Below are positions 22,346 to 34,058 of a stretch of DNA of 64,000 bases, piece by piece (position 1 is the first letter of the stretch; each line of letters begins with the position of its first letter). The position numbers were made by a program, and so were the translations under genes. The DNA is from Batkoa obscura (Eukaryota; Entomophthoromycota; Entomophthoromycetes; Entomophthorales; Batkoaceae), in contig JASVEC010000006.1 of NCBI GenBank assembly GCA_030770535.1, positions 1,612,001-1,676,000 of the forward strand. The letters are read 5' to 3'. Under the pieces are notes generated by a model. It worked only from the letters and a program-made list of their open reading frames with translations. It did not search any database and was not told the origin of the DNA.

Positions 22346-23371
22346 CTACAGTTTATAATAAATTTATCTTTCTATACCTTGTCTATTTATATTTCTAAAT
22401 TTTTTATTCATTTTACGTAGTCTGTTATTTTTAGAACAAGTTCTCAGTTTTTTACTTGGCATATTTACCATAATGTCTCCCATCTTTTGAATTTACAATT
22501 TTATTTAAAATATATAGTCATCTGGTTCTTATAATAATACATAAAACCACGCATGATATAATAGATATATTAAAATCACATAAAGTAATGTATATTTTGA
22601 AATAATAGCTATTTACTTCAATATCACATACTACTTGTAAACCACATTATGATTTAGCGATATATTGGATTTTTGATAAATTAAATTGAAATTTCTATAA
22701 GAAAAGATATATATTTTTCTACAAATGTTGGTAGATTAAAAAATAATTGTCTAAATACAAATTAATCAAATATTAGTTAATGGCAGTTATAATAATACTA
22801 CAAAAATTACAACTAACTTTGATTCGGTAATCTAATGTTGTATTTAATTCATAAGCTTGTTAAAATTTAATTTATTATTTTTAATCTAAAACAAATAGTT
22901 AAATCTTGATGTGTTTGAATGAACAAATCTCAATAATTAATTTATATTAAAACCAAAACTTTATTAAACTCAAAAGTTGAATCTTTATAAAAGTAAACAA
23001 AGTTACAATAATATACAAATTTATATTCTAAATCAGTATAGAATATCAACAAAACAGTTTTTAAACATCCACTTTTTAAATTTGAATCGAATAAAATTAG
23101 ACCAAAGGGATAGTACCTATAAATCAATTTACAAAAATCTAATGATTATTAAAAATAAGACCAATTTTTTTGATTCTCGCAATTATATATCCACCCATTT
23201 ATAAACCCCTGTTTCCTAAATAATTTAAAATTAAATTAAAATCAACTTAAAGACCAAATATAAAATATTTTAATTGTTAGCTTTACTGATACTTAGGATA
23301 TTGGAACGAAAATTTTAGAGCTAATTACTATCTAACAAATAATGTAAGTTTATATTATTATTTATGTTTGC
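22346..23371. other. intergenic, AT-rich
   Basis: Holds the promoters of neither coding neighbour in recognisable form except AT-rich tracts. Two overlapping short open frames near 22942-23204 on opposite strands have no coding character. Confidence 0.5.
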
Positions 23372-25300
23372 TCAAGCTTCAGGAAATCGAGAATAGTATA
23401 TCTTCTCTGTAAGGTACTTAGCAACCACTTGACGTCCACCAAACCAACGACCATGTAAACCTTGAATGGCTCTTTGTGCTCCAGAAGTTGAATCGAATTT
23501 TATATAGATGTTGCCCTATAGATTGGTATTAAAGCAGCTTTAAATATTATTTTCAAACTTAATTACCTTTGATTTTCCATCTAAAGAAATATGACGGATT
23601 CTACCAAATTTGTTACATTCATCTTCAACTTCTTCTTCAAGCTCAGTTTCCCAATTTGGCTCAGTTTCACTAAAAGATGATATAAAATTACATAAGTATG
23701 TAAATTAAATATAACTTACGTTTCTGGATCGAACATGTTCTCTAACAAGATATAGCGAGAGATAGAAGGAGAGCTTGAAGATCTATTAAAATAAATTAGT
23801 TAAAAATGACAAAAACGAGCTATGTTAGTTACTTTTCAGTCTCAACTACAATATCATCCTGTCTAGCTAATTTTTTCATAAGCTCAGTACGTGAATGGGA
23901 ATTTAATGCCAATCCGGAATCTATATAAAATTAAAAATGTTATTAACTTATCAAAATAAAATATTACCAGCTTCATCAAGACTAAATCCACCATTATTCC
24001 CTTTGTCTGAAACTAATCCAACTTTAATCTATAAATGTTTACTTAAAGCTATAATTAATTTAGAAATTAAATTTACTGGTCTTCCACCAAGCTCAAATCC
24101 ATTCATCTGAGCTAAAGCTGTCCTAGCATCTTCCATCCTTCTATATCTATAAATAAATTAGATTTGATACCTCAATTTAACAATTAGTTACTGAATAAAG
24201 GCATAGCCCCTTCCACGACCAGTAGCTATATCGGTAGGAAGCTCTATAAAATCAATAGGACCAAATGGATCAAAGAGTTGCTTTAAATCCTCTCTAGTAA
24301 GGTTAGGCTGAAGGTTTCCTACATATAATCTATGGTATGGTACTGATGAGGAGCTATTTGCATTATATACAGTATTAGCCTCAGCATATCGATTTTTTTC
24401 AGCTTCTGAAGCCTGAACAATAATAGGAATACCTAACAATTTTTGTCCAGAAAGTGCAATTGCTGGATCCACCGACGATACTGTGTAAAATTCAACATAT
24501 CCCACTCTAAATAAATATTCAATATTTTATATTACGTATAGTCGTAAAACAAGTTACCCTTTGGATCTTCTAGAATTTCTATCTGAAACAATGCGTGCAT
24601 CTCTTACCTTTCCAACTTGTGAAAAAAATTCTTTTAATTCTCTGCTGGTAAGTCTGGCTGCTAACTGAGTACAAAATACAGTACGTTGATCGCGATCATG
24701 TTCATCAACGATTGGTGATGGTGATCTAGTTATTTTAAAAACTATACCTTTATATATAAAAACATATTCATACCTTGGTTTTACTGGGGATCTTGGACGA
24801 CGTGACTCTCTATATCTATCATCTCGATCGTCTCTCTTTCTTTCTCGTGATCTTTCTCTTCTATGTCTTCTTTCTCTAGAAGGGGAACGACGAGACCTAT
24901 GGCTTCTTCTTTCTCTTGATCTAGAACGATGTCTAGAAGAACGATGAGTATGTGAACGAGAGTCACTACGATGTCTAATGAAATTATTAGAATTTAATAA
25001 AAGTACTATTAAAAAATCGTACCTGCTACTAGATTCTCTGTCTTTATCTTTGCTTCTTTCTTTGTCTTTACTCCTGTGCCTTTCTTTGTCTTCCGCTTTA
25101 GGTTCTTCTTTTTCACTTTCTTTAGCTACTTCCGGTTTTTTATCCTTTGTAGCATCGTCAGTATTCTCTATAACGATGTTCGAGTTGGAAGCTTTATCAT
25201 TCTAATAAAGATAGATTAACAATCAGTTTTTGAATCTAAAGAACAAGTCTACCTTATATGGTGCTTCTAACCAACTTTCAAGATCTAAATCGTCAGCCAT
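23372..25300 (-). CDS. RBM39/CAPER-type splicing factor (Rsd1-like), 11 exons
   Basis: Starts [16 protein letters not shown] (ATG complement 25298-25300) and ends YSRFPEA. Ten short introns separate eleven exons (for example 25253-25300, 25023-25201, 24774-24974, 24558-24725). The N-terminal region is a Lys/Glu/Asp- and then RS-rich domain ([20 protein letters not shown]). Three RNA-recognition modules follow: RRM1 ([26 protein letters not shown]), RRM2 ([30 protein letters not shown]) and a C-terminal U2AF-homology module ([38 protein letters not shown]). The RWF in the last module is the R-x-F typical of UHM domains that bind UHM-ligand motifs. This order is diagnostic of RBM39/CAPER. It should act in the nucleus in 3' splice-site recognition, fitting the intron-rich genes around it. 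Confidence 0.9.
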
Positions 25301-26128
25301 TGTAAAAAAATTTATTAATGTAAACTACTAATAAGTTTAACCTGTTTGAAAATAAATCAAAAAATAAAATTATAAAATCTTGCTTTCTTTATCCTTTTTT
25401 TCTAACACATTTGATTTGATTGGCTGCTTTTTTGCTTCTGGTTTTTTACCCTATTTTTTTCAATGGCAAGCAAAAAATGATCATTTTCAATAATTAGGCC
25501 ACTATATTTCCTAGCTACACCAGCAGTTTAATAATTGAAAGAAAGAGAATAAAGTTATCAACTATTCTATCAACACTCTCTATACAAGTAAAATTGTTGA
25601 CAAAAGCTTCTCCTTTTCAAAAGTTATTTCTGCGAACATAGAGTTTGATCAAGATTTAAATTTTTGCAATCAAATTAGCAAAATTGTAACGAAAAAAGCA
25701 ATTCTCGAACTGGCTTTGATTAATAATTTTTTAATTAAACCAACTATAAAAATGTCCTTATCAAAAAGAATAAGCACAACTGGAATTTAATCAAACTATC
25801 ACACAATCAATAGATAGTTAAACTTTACTAAGGTTATGATATGAAAAATTCTAGAAATAGATAATTAAAAGTAGTCTATTTATATATAGCTTTTCATTAT
25901 ATATTACATCTTATATCTGTATCAAGTAAAACGAATTAATTATGCTAAAGAAACCCGAAAGTAACTATGATAGCTTATAATATCAACTCAAGAAAACCAA
26001 AATTCTATTGATATAAGCCCAATAAAATAATAAAAAATATGAAAAAAACATAGTGAAATCCTTGATTGTATTATAGCAATAAAAATAATTTTAAATATGC
26101 AATAAATTCTTTATTAGCTAAAAAAATC
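25301..26128. other. intergenic
   Basis: 5' flank of the RBM39-like gene and 3' flank of the next gene. No coding frame or repeat family is seen. Confidence 0.5.
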
Positions 26129-26809
26129 TTAAAAATTTAATGCCTGTCTTTCCCACATTTGAGATTCTCTACGTTTAGCTTTAAACCTAAGATACAGTCT
26201 CACGGACGAGGTGAGTAAAATAATCATTAGTAACCCTTGTAACGCCCCCGAAATAAAACCACAAATAACACTCCAATCACCAGCACTACACATTGGGTAA
26301 ATAATATCATAAATAAACTTTGGCATTGGTTGAAGTTGAGCTGGTGGATTTCTTAATGGCATACACGTAGCTGCCCATAAATCATGTCTGGCTAATTTTT
26401 GTGATTTGGGGATTTGGAATGCAGAGGAGCCATAAAAAAATAACGTAGAGAATACAATGGCTCCGATGATTTCTACAACTAATGAAGTGGTGCTTATTTT
26501 ACCGGCTAATTTATTGGAATGTAGATAAGATAGCATGACTAAGCATGAAAAGAGACAACTTATACAACCAATGGCTAATAATACATAACTAGGTGTTAAG
26601 TTAAGAGTGGAAGGAAACAAATTTTGGACTTGAGTGTTGTCATTTGCATCGATAAAAGTGAAAGTAACATCTTTGTATATGTTATAAAATATCAACATAA
26701 TGGATACAGCTATGATGATAAATATATTACATAATAGATCTAAGGATCGAGACAATAAACGTCCCCTTCTAATAAAGGTTTTTAATCTTAAATCACTGGA
26801 GTTAGTCAT
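26129..26809 (-). CDS. four-helix membrane protein, unknown function
   Basis: Intronless gene of 226 residues, MTNSSDLRLK to RQALNF. Four hydrophobic segments can be seen: about residues 24-44 (LLCNIFIIIAVSIMLIFYN), 74-98 (PSYVLLAIGCISCLFSCLVM), 105-130 (STTSLVVEIIGAIVFSTLFF) and 178-205 (WSVICGFISGALQGLLMIIL). The loop between helices three and four has two cysteines (C149, C174 region: AATCMPLRNPP and YPMCSAGDW), suggesting a disulfide on the luminal or outer side. The basic ends (RRGR, RFKAKRRES) fit cytosolic termini. The layout recalls fungal tetraspan/SUR7- or MARVEL-like proteins, but no family motif is certain. It lies tail-to-head with the RBM39-like gene. Confidence 0.75.
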   Translation of the reverse strand: MTNSSDLRLKTFIRRGRLLSRSLDLLCNIFIIIAVSIMLIFYNIYKDVTFTFIDANDNTQVQNLFPSTLNLTPSYVLLAIGCISCLFSCLVMLSYLHSNKLAGKISTTSLVVEIIGAIVFSTLFFYGSSAFQIPKSQKLARHDLWAATCMPLRNPPAQLQPMPKFIYDIIYPMCSAGDWSVICGFISGALQGLLMIILLTSSVRLYLRFKAKRRESQMWERQALNF

Positions 26810-27534
26810 CTTTTGTACTGTTTAATATATCAATTTTAAATAAAATTATGGGCTTGGAAATAGAAAGTGATATTTATATTATTCATTCTAAGTTTTTTCT
26901 CCTCAAATCCATAAATGCTCACCATTTAATTAGCTTTTTGGTTTAAGGATTGAATAATGATTGGCTTATTCTGAATTATGCCGTCTTTTGAATTTTAAAA
27001 ATATTTAGTATATTAACTACATAGTTAAGCTGTTGACATTTGATAAACTTTTAGATATCATTTAGTCTAAGTGTTACATACATACATACTACATGAACTC
27101 ACTTATTACCTTATTGCTGTCTTTATTAGAGTATATCAAATACCTTTCAATTTTATAAAAAATAACTTCATACAAATCTATTAACTTTATTTTTCTGAAA
27201 CTATAGACTAGAATCAAGATAATCAATAAAATCTATTTTAGTCTGCTTAAATAAACTTAAAAGTTTAAAAAGTTTATTAATTTATAATTTAACACTTTGA
27301 CACTCTAATTTTAAATCTAAGTGTAATATTGATTAAACATTTGAATAAAATTGATAGTTTAATTGTATTGTTTAGATTGGTTCACTCTTAGCTGTTTCTA
27401 TAGTTGATATGAGTTAGATGAAATCCACGGAGCTTGCTTTAATTTTTATTTAATTTTGAGGTTTCTGAACTCAAGGGGAAATTCAATATCATGAAATAAA
27501 AATAAATATTAAAAAAATATAATATGGGGATGTA
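26810..27534. other. intergenic, AT-rich
   Basis: No gene, RNA or repeat member recognised up to the MITE. Confidence 0.5.
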
Positions 27535-27624
27535 TTTTTTTGTTTAAGAATTTTACCAACAATCTTTCCGCTGAAATAGCGCTTAAAAATGGAAAAAATA
27601 ATGAAGCCAAAAAAAACACCCTCG
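27535..27624 (-). mobile_element. TA-MITE copy 10
   Basis: TA on both sides, ends TGGGGATGTATTTTTTT and inverted ACACCCTCG, core CTGAAATAGCGCTT in reverse orientation. Confidence 0.8.
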
Positions 27625-27626
27625 TA

Positions 27627-29505
27627 TTCTCAAATCATTCATTAAAAATTATATAATAACATTCATTAATAACGCCTTCACTTATTAAAAAAATAAAAAG
27701 TTGCTATTATTAAATTATTCATTAATTATTGCTGTTGGTATTTTAAAAATTAGTTTCTTATTTAAAAGTGACAAAGTTATTGCTTGCAACGGTAAATATT
27801 TTAATAGTTTCATTTTCATAAAGCCCAATATTCGATTTTAAAGAAATTAGGAAATTCACATAATCCGCGATGTTTTATTTTAATTAACAACAGATGAATA
27901 AAAGAAAAGACAACTTAATAGAAAGAACTAATACTTGAATTAGTCAAAAGCTTATCATTTTTACAGCTTGAATACTCTTACAACTGTTTAAATTTGATTA
28001 TGCAGTTCTACTTTTCATTTAAGAAGTAAATTTTTAGACACAAACCTCGTTAAAGGCTAGGGACTAGGCTTTGAAATAAATGACCAAAGAAATAAGAGCC
28101 GAGGAGTTTTCTCAAAAAATTGTACATTTGAATGTAAATATTGTAACATAAAGCTTATTTTAAAATTTTGCATGAATTATTTTTTTATAAAAGGTTAAAA
28201 AAACATTAATGAGGATTTCAAATTTAATTAAAAAACGTCAACTTAAATTGTATCTTTAAATTTAGTAATATAATTGTCTTTTAAAGTAATAATAGTAATA
28301 GCGAATTAATGAGTTTACAAAGTTATTTGGTATTATTTTAAAACATTTAGCAATAAAATTAATTACATAACATTAATACAATCGAAGTGAGCTTCTCTAA
28401 AAGATGTAATTAGCCCAAGTATTTAACATTCGCTGTATACAATTTTATTTTAATTCCTTTCTATCCCAACATCTTAACATCTTGAAACAAATAGACTATA
28501 AAAAAATCAACCTTCTAATCCCTTCATAAATAGGATAAACTAATCTCAAACGATAATTAACCGTCGTTAAAATAGAATCTAATTAACCTATTCTTCAATT
28601 CTATTAAACTTACTATTTCTTCTTATATTATTAATCCAATCCATATCATCCTCTGGTGACACCTAATCCATCAAGATATCAGATATAGTTATTGTATTAT
28701 TCTCAAACTTTAACTTTTTCCCGCATTTAGAAATTTTTGAGAAACTGTTAGTATATTTTTTTAATAATGAGGTTTATTCAACCTTCTGATTATCTTTTGT
28801 TTCATCGCATTCTTTACACTTTAACTCAATCTTACTTTATTGGACTCAAGTTAAATTATGAAATTCCAAACTTAAGGTTGATACAACTGTTGCAGCTTAT
28901 TGAAGCCCGATTTGCAATAGTTTTTAGAGAGTCAACTATTTGTTTGATTAGTTTTTTTAAAGCCTAATTTATCTTTTGGCTTGATTTTGACCTGATTTTA
29001 TTCTTAAATGAACAGTTAATTAGATCGCAATAAAACAGCGCAACTGCTGCAGTCATTTGTTTTGGACTAAGGAATAAATTGGGAATGGTTTATTTTTTCA
29101 TAAGTGTCAGCGAAAAAGAAGAGTTGGGATTACCAATAGTTCGATATTGTTATCTAGTAGTATTAGATTAACCTTATTTGTGAAGTTATAATGCGAGTTA
29201 GGGGAAGGTATTATCTTGTATTATTATCATTTAGAGAATAGAAGTAAGGGATTTCCTATGGTGCATTTCATCTCACAACAAAAGTGAGCCTTAAGAATCT
29301 CTGTTCTGGTTTCTCGGATACTTTTAATGATTACAGTTATGATTTTTATTGAATATACTTGCTGAAATGCCAAATTTGGAAATTTTAAAAAATAGCGAAA
29401 TTAAAGATTTGTAAGAAAAGTGAAAAAAAGTTAAACATCAATAAATAATAAATAACTATTTACGGTAAGTTTGAGTTTTAATAGGTGATATAAAAAGTGT
29501 GATGA
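27627..29505. other. intergenic; dispersed repeat segment near 28985-29040
   Basis: A short stretch (GATTTTATTCTTAAATGAAC, then GTTAATTAGATCGCAATAAA) recurs with changes at about 41395-41435. The short open frame at 28767-28967 lacks coding character. Nothing else is recognised. Confidence 0.45.
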
Positions 29506-29590
29506 TGCGAATATATAAATAAAGCATTAAAAGTATCCAAGTAAGAAGATTTTAAAAAGATTTATCACTTTTATAATAACTTTCGGAACC

Positions 29591-31592
29591 ATGTTGACAC
29601 TCTTCTGTTTATTATTAACTAGCTATTATTTTTATAAAGTAAAATTATATTTATTAAAGCGTAATCCAACATCAAACTTATCGTTCAATTAGTTATATAA
29701 TATCATCTACAACCATCCATTGAACAAGATACCTGGACCAATCTCTCACTTGATCTTCCCATATATGATGAATATTTATGTAATCTTAGGAAACAGTCAT
29801 AAGAAAATATTAAGTTTACATGAAGAGTATGGAAAAGTAGTTCGATTAGGATGGAATAGAGTATCATTTTCAGATGAAGAGGCAATGAAACAAATTTATT
29901 CTACTTATAATTATAAAAAAGATAGAATGTATTCAGATTTCAATATTAATGGGGAAAATATATTTACTACTAGGTAATAATAATATAAGATATAAGATGT
30001 TTTTATGTATAATTACTAATGATTTTTTAAGGGATAAATCTATTCATCGAACAAGAGTAATTTTAGGAATTACATTTTTTTCAAATATTGATTAGTTGTT
30101 TATTCATTTATATTAGAAATCCATCATTGGTCCAAGTTTTTCCAATCAAAATATATTAGGTTATGAGAGTACAATTAAACAATTGATTACTACGATAATA
30201 GAGAAAGTGGAAATCAATATTAATCAAAATCAATCAGTTGATTTAACTAAATACTTTAATTTTTTAACTATGGTAAATACTATATATACTAATATTAATA
30301 ATATTGTTTTATTAATATATTTATTTTATTATAGGATATGATAGGTGAATTATGTTTTGGTAAAAATTTTGATATATTAAAAACTGGACATCATCCCATT
30401 TTAAACTATATTAAAAGTTTATTGATTTATTCAGCTTTAGTAAGAATAGACTTTAGATAATAACAATCACAATACTAAATAAATTAAATTAATATAGACC
30501 ATCGTATTCCCTTTTTTTAAAAATTATCAACTGGATGGAGTAAAGAAGTTATATGAAGTAAATACAATTATCAATTTATTATATTATTAATTAAATTAAT
30601 TATTTTCATTATATTTTAGTTTACTCATCAAGCAATTGAAAACTCAAACCCGAAAAAGAATACAATATTACAAGCTATTATCAATGGAAAAAATTTAGAA
30701 ACTAATGAAAAACTAACGAATGATGAAATTGTAGAAGAAGCTTTAGCTCAAATGTAATATTATATTAACAATAATACTTAAATTACTTTATATTAACTTA
30801 ATCCTTTTCCAGTCTTGTAGGTACTGATACCACTGCTAATACTTTAAGTTGGTAAGTTCATCTCATACTTTAATGTCATACAATAGTTTAATCTAAACTC
30901 TTTCAAAAGGGTATTTTATTTATTATTAAAAAACCCAGAATGTATGAAAAAATTGAGAGATGAAATAAAACAACAATTTAATACTGTTGAGGATATAAAT
31001 TACTCTCAATGTAAAGAATCATGTGTTTATTTAAATGCTGTAATAAATGAAACTTTAAGATTATATCCAGCAGCTGCAGGTGATTTACCTAGAGTGGTAC
31101 CCAAGGGTGGAAGTACTATTTTAGATTATTATTTACCAGAAAAGGTAAATTTATTTTATTTTATTTAACATATAAAAATCAAATAAGGTCAGTAATAATA
31201 ATAATCACTTCTAAAATAGACTTCAGTAGCAGTCAATTTATATGCTTTACATCGATTATCTTCATTTTGGGAACAATCAGATAAATTTTTACCTGAAAGA
31301 TGGATTAAAGATGGTAAACTTCAATCTTTAAGAAACTATTCACCTTTTCTAATTGGGCCAAGAGCTTGTATTGGTAGAAAGTAAATTGATTTATATTTAT
31401 TATTTATATATCTGAATTAATATTTTTATTATAATAATTAGTTTAGCTTGGTTAGAATTATATCTTACAATAGCATCTTTACTTTTTAAATTTAATTTTA
31501 AATTGGAACAAGAATTGAAAATCAATGATAAATTTCATATTGTTTTGGCCTTAGATATTCCTTTAATTGCTAATGCATCTTTAATAAATTAA
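29591..31592 (+). CDS. cytochrome P450, multi-exon (about 11 exons)
   Basis: ATG at 29591 begins a hydrophobic anchor (MLTLFCLLLTSYYFYK). A 54-nt intron (29639-29692) is followed by the Pro-rich hinge NKIPGPISHL. A 25-nt exon lies at 30032-30056 (RDKSIHRTR). Further exons give RKSIIGPSFSNQ (C-helix/F region), ELCFGKNFDIL, the I-helix LVGTDTTANTLSW with the acid-alcohol pair Asp-Thr, the K-helix ETLRLYP (ExxR), and FLPERW (PERF). The haem loop FLIGPRACIGRK has the cysteine ligand. The gene ends with TAA at 31590-31592. All P450 landmarks are present, so the enzyme should be an active ER-membrane monooxygenase partnered by a P450 reductase; the substrate is unknown. Its many introns contrast with the single-exon P450 at 36725. 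A ceramidase gene lies tail-to-tail 138 bp downstream. Confidence 0.87.
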
Positions 31593-31730
31593 AATAATAT
31601 TAAAATAATGATAACTTATATATTTTTATTTGTAAACTTGATAGAATAATATGATGTGATGATTGAGATTATATTAATATAATATAATAAAATATATTAA
31701 TTTGAGTTAAACATTACTCTTAAACTTCAG

Positions 31731-32525
31731 TTATATTTTTGACTCCTCCTTACTACTTTTAACTAAGAATGGTAAACCATAATAAAATATAATTTTACTA
31801 GGAATAGATTTAAACCTATTTTGATGTAAATAATTAGAATAGATAATCAAATGATAAATCCCTAAAGAAACAAATACATGCCATAAAGCATGAAAAGCTG
31901 GATAACCTAAAGTTCGAATATACCAATCACAAGCTTTAGTATCAATAATCCAAACACAAGAAGCAATAAAATAAAACAAGAATCCTCTTTTAAACAATTC
32001 ACCAGCATTTGATTGCCTTTCATTTTTTAAATAATGTTGAAATCCCATAAAGATTGATATATAAGTGGTAATAACAAAACACAATCTAAAAAGATTAGCT
32101 TGTAATTCCCCTTGAAACACGGCTGTAATTACTGTTGCTGACAAAGAATAAAAAAATATCAATAAAGACACCCAACTAGGACAATTTTGTAATCGAGTAT
32201 CTAAAGTTAAATTAAACATTAAAGCGGAAGTCCATAACATGGGTAATTCATCTAACATTTGGGTATAATATTTTAAACTCATATGAAATAAGATACTCCC
32301 AATTCCTATTATTGTTATCATATGAAAACTGAACTTTTGTTTCCAATGCGTACTATGGTTAATACGTGCTCCCATTTCACCTATAATCACCATGGCTAAA
32401 GAAGAAAGAGTGTTGAGGGTTTCGGCTACATATGGAGAATGAACATAATTTGGTTCACACCAATCAACAGAGGAAGTGATTTCCCCCCAATAACCTGGAG
32501 CAGAAGAGGTCGTGTTTAAAAACAT
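31731..32525 (-). CDS. alkaline ceramidase (YPC1/YDC1/ACER family), copy 1
   Basis: Intronless gene of 264 residues. The N-terminal block GYWGEITSSVDWCEPNYVHS, the AETLNTLSS motif, GIGSILFHMSLKYYTQMLDE followed by LPM, and the C-terminal HALWHVFVSLGIYH are the conserved signatures of the alkaline ceramidase family. That family is made of seven-helix ER/Golgi membrane enzymes that hydrolyse (phyto/dihydro)ceramide to sphingoid base and fatty acid with a Zn bound by the conserved His/Asp residues. About seven hydrophobic segments are visible. A TATA-like TATAAAAA lies about 55 bp upstream on the minus strand (near 32576-32585). It is paralogous to the gene at 42419-43198. It is convergent with the P450 gene to its left. 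Confidence 0.9.
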   Translation of the reverse strand: MFLNTTSSAPGYWGEITSSVDWCEPNYVHSPYVAETLNTLSSLAMVIIGEMGARINHSTHWKQKFSFHMITIIGIGSILFHMSLKYYTQMLDELPMLWTSALMFNLTLDTRLQNCPSWVSLLIFFYSLSATVITAVFQGELQANLFRLCFVITTYISIFMGFQHYLKNERQSNAGELFKRGFLFYFIASCVWIIDTKACDWYIRTLGYPAFHALWHVFVSLGIYHLIIYSNYLHQNRFKSIPSKIIFYYGLPFLVKSSKEESKI

Positions 32526-34058
32526 ATCTAATTTTTGAAAGTGAAAATTAAAGAAGTGGAAGTGAGATTCCTTCTTTTTATACTTTTTGATACTTGATTT
32601 CTAATCATTAAATGATTGATTGATTGATTTAATAAAATTCTAAACTTAAACTTCTTGTTTGAGTTTTTAGTTACGTTTAACTTCTAAATTTAGAACTATA
32701 TGGTTATCTAATATGAGCCTTATTAAAAATCTCGTTTGCTTATTAAATAAGCTTAATAAATCAATAGAAATCATTTTATTACTATAATTTATTACATTAT
32801 CACTAACCTTACATCAAGCCGTGCAATAAAAACATACATTCAACTTCTGCTTACCTTTATATAACATTATTTAAATTTATCAATTATCAAAAATGTTTCA
32901 ACTTTCATCCATGGCAAAACGTATTTAAGTTTTAATTTATCCTAAGCTTAAGAATGTTGGTAATAAATAGCTAGAGATGACATCATAAATCAATGAATTT
33001 AATTAAAGAGAATATTAGGCTTATAGTTTATTAAGCTATTAGTTTGTTTGAAAGAAGATGGTGGAAGTATCAGTTAACGCTTATAATGTGTAATTGGCTC
33101 TTCTTTGCTTTAATTTAACACTATTCAGAGTTGACTGACTAAAATTACAATTTAAAACTTGTTTTGAATTTTTTTGCACTTTCCAATAATTAAATTTGGC
33201 ATTTTTCAATTTTAACATTTTACCAAGAAAACTTTCCACCACTAAAAACAAATTTTGTTTTCTCTTATTATCTATCACTTAATGATTACTCAAATTTTCT
33301 CTAGCAATTAATAATGAAGTCTGAAGTCTTTGGATCCTTTGAGATATTCTAAAAAATTAAAAATTAAATCGAGTATGCTTTCAAACTATGTCTACATTTA
33401 AAAAATAACAGTTGAAATTTGCCCAAATTCTTGATGGAATTTGAAGTTATTTTGGGCAGATCCATCGTTTTTAGAAGCTTGCTGAATACTTGGAAGGATC
33501 ATTTAAATATCCTTATTCTTTTCGAATAAGTCATTTTTATTGAAACTAGATGCTTTCGATATTAGCAACTTAATAATTGTTAGTAAATTGTTAATTGATC
33601 CATTTTAAAAATTTCTATAGATTAATAGTTATGATTAAATTACTTGGCACAATATCAATTTTAAGAGAGTCCAAACATTTGATACTTTTAATAGTTAATA
33701 ATTTATTATAATGATAAAATTCAAATAATTAATTCATTAATATGTTAAAGAAAAATTTAAGTTTAAAATTATTCTATTTTTATAAAAAAACTGGATTTTA
33801 GTTTAATTATAAAATTCTTGAAGCAAATAAATCCAACCAATTATTTACGTTTAAAATAGTGCCACTTTCCTAACAAAATTCACAAACCATAGTTGTTCCC
33901 TTTAAGGGATATAAAAAAGTGAAATGTATTCTAATATAACTGTTTTTTATTTTTTTATTAGTAACAAAACTACATTTAAGTAAGCTGTTTAAGTAGAAAC
34001 CGAAGAAGTTAAATATTATTGTAAAAATATATAAATAAATAGTTGAAATCTATAAATA
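32526..34058. other. intergenic, AT-rich
   Basis: A TGAT tetranucleotide run occurs near 32607-32628. The short open frame at 33081-33278 is not convincing. No RNA or repeat family member is seen. Confidence 0.5.

Noticed and set aside
24978-25205. Leu/Ser-rich open frame on the plus strand
   Set aside because: Antisense of the RS-rich exon of the RBM39-like gene.
28767-28967. 66-codon open frame
   Set aside because: No recognisable motif, no intron signals and a composition expected of AT-rich noncoding DNA.
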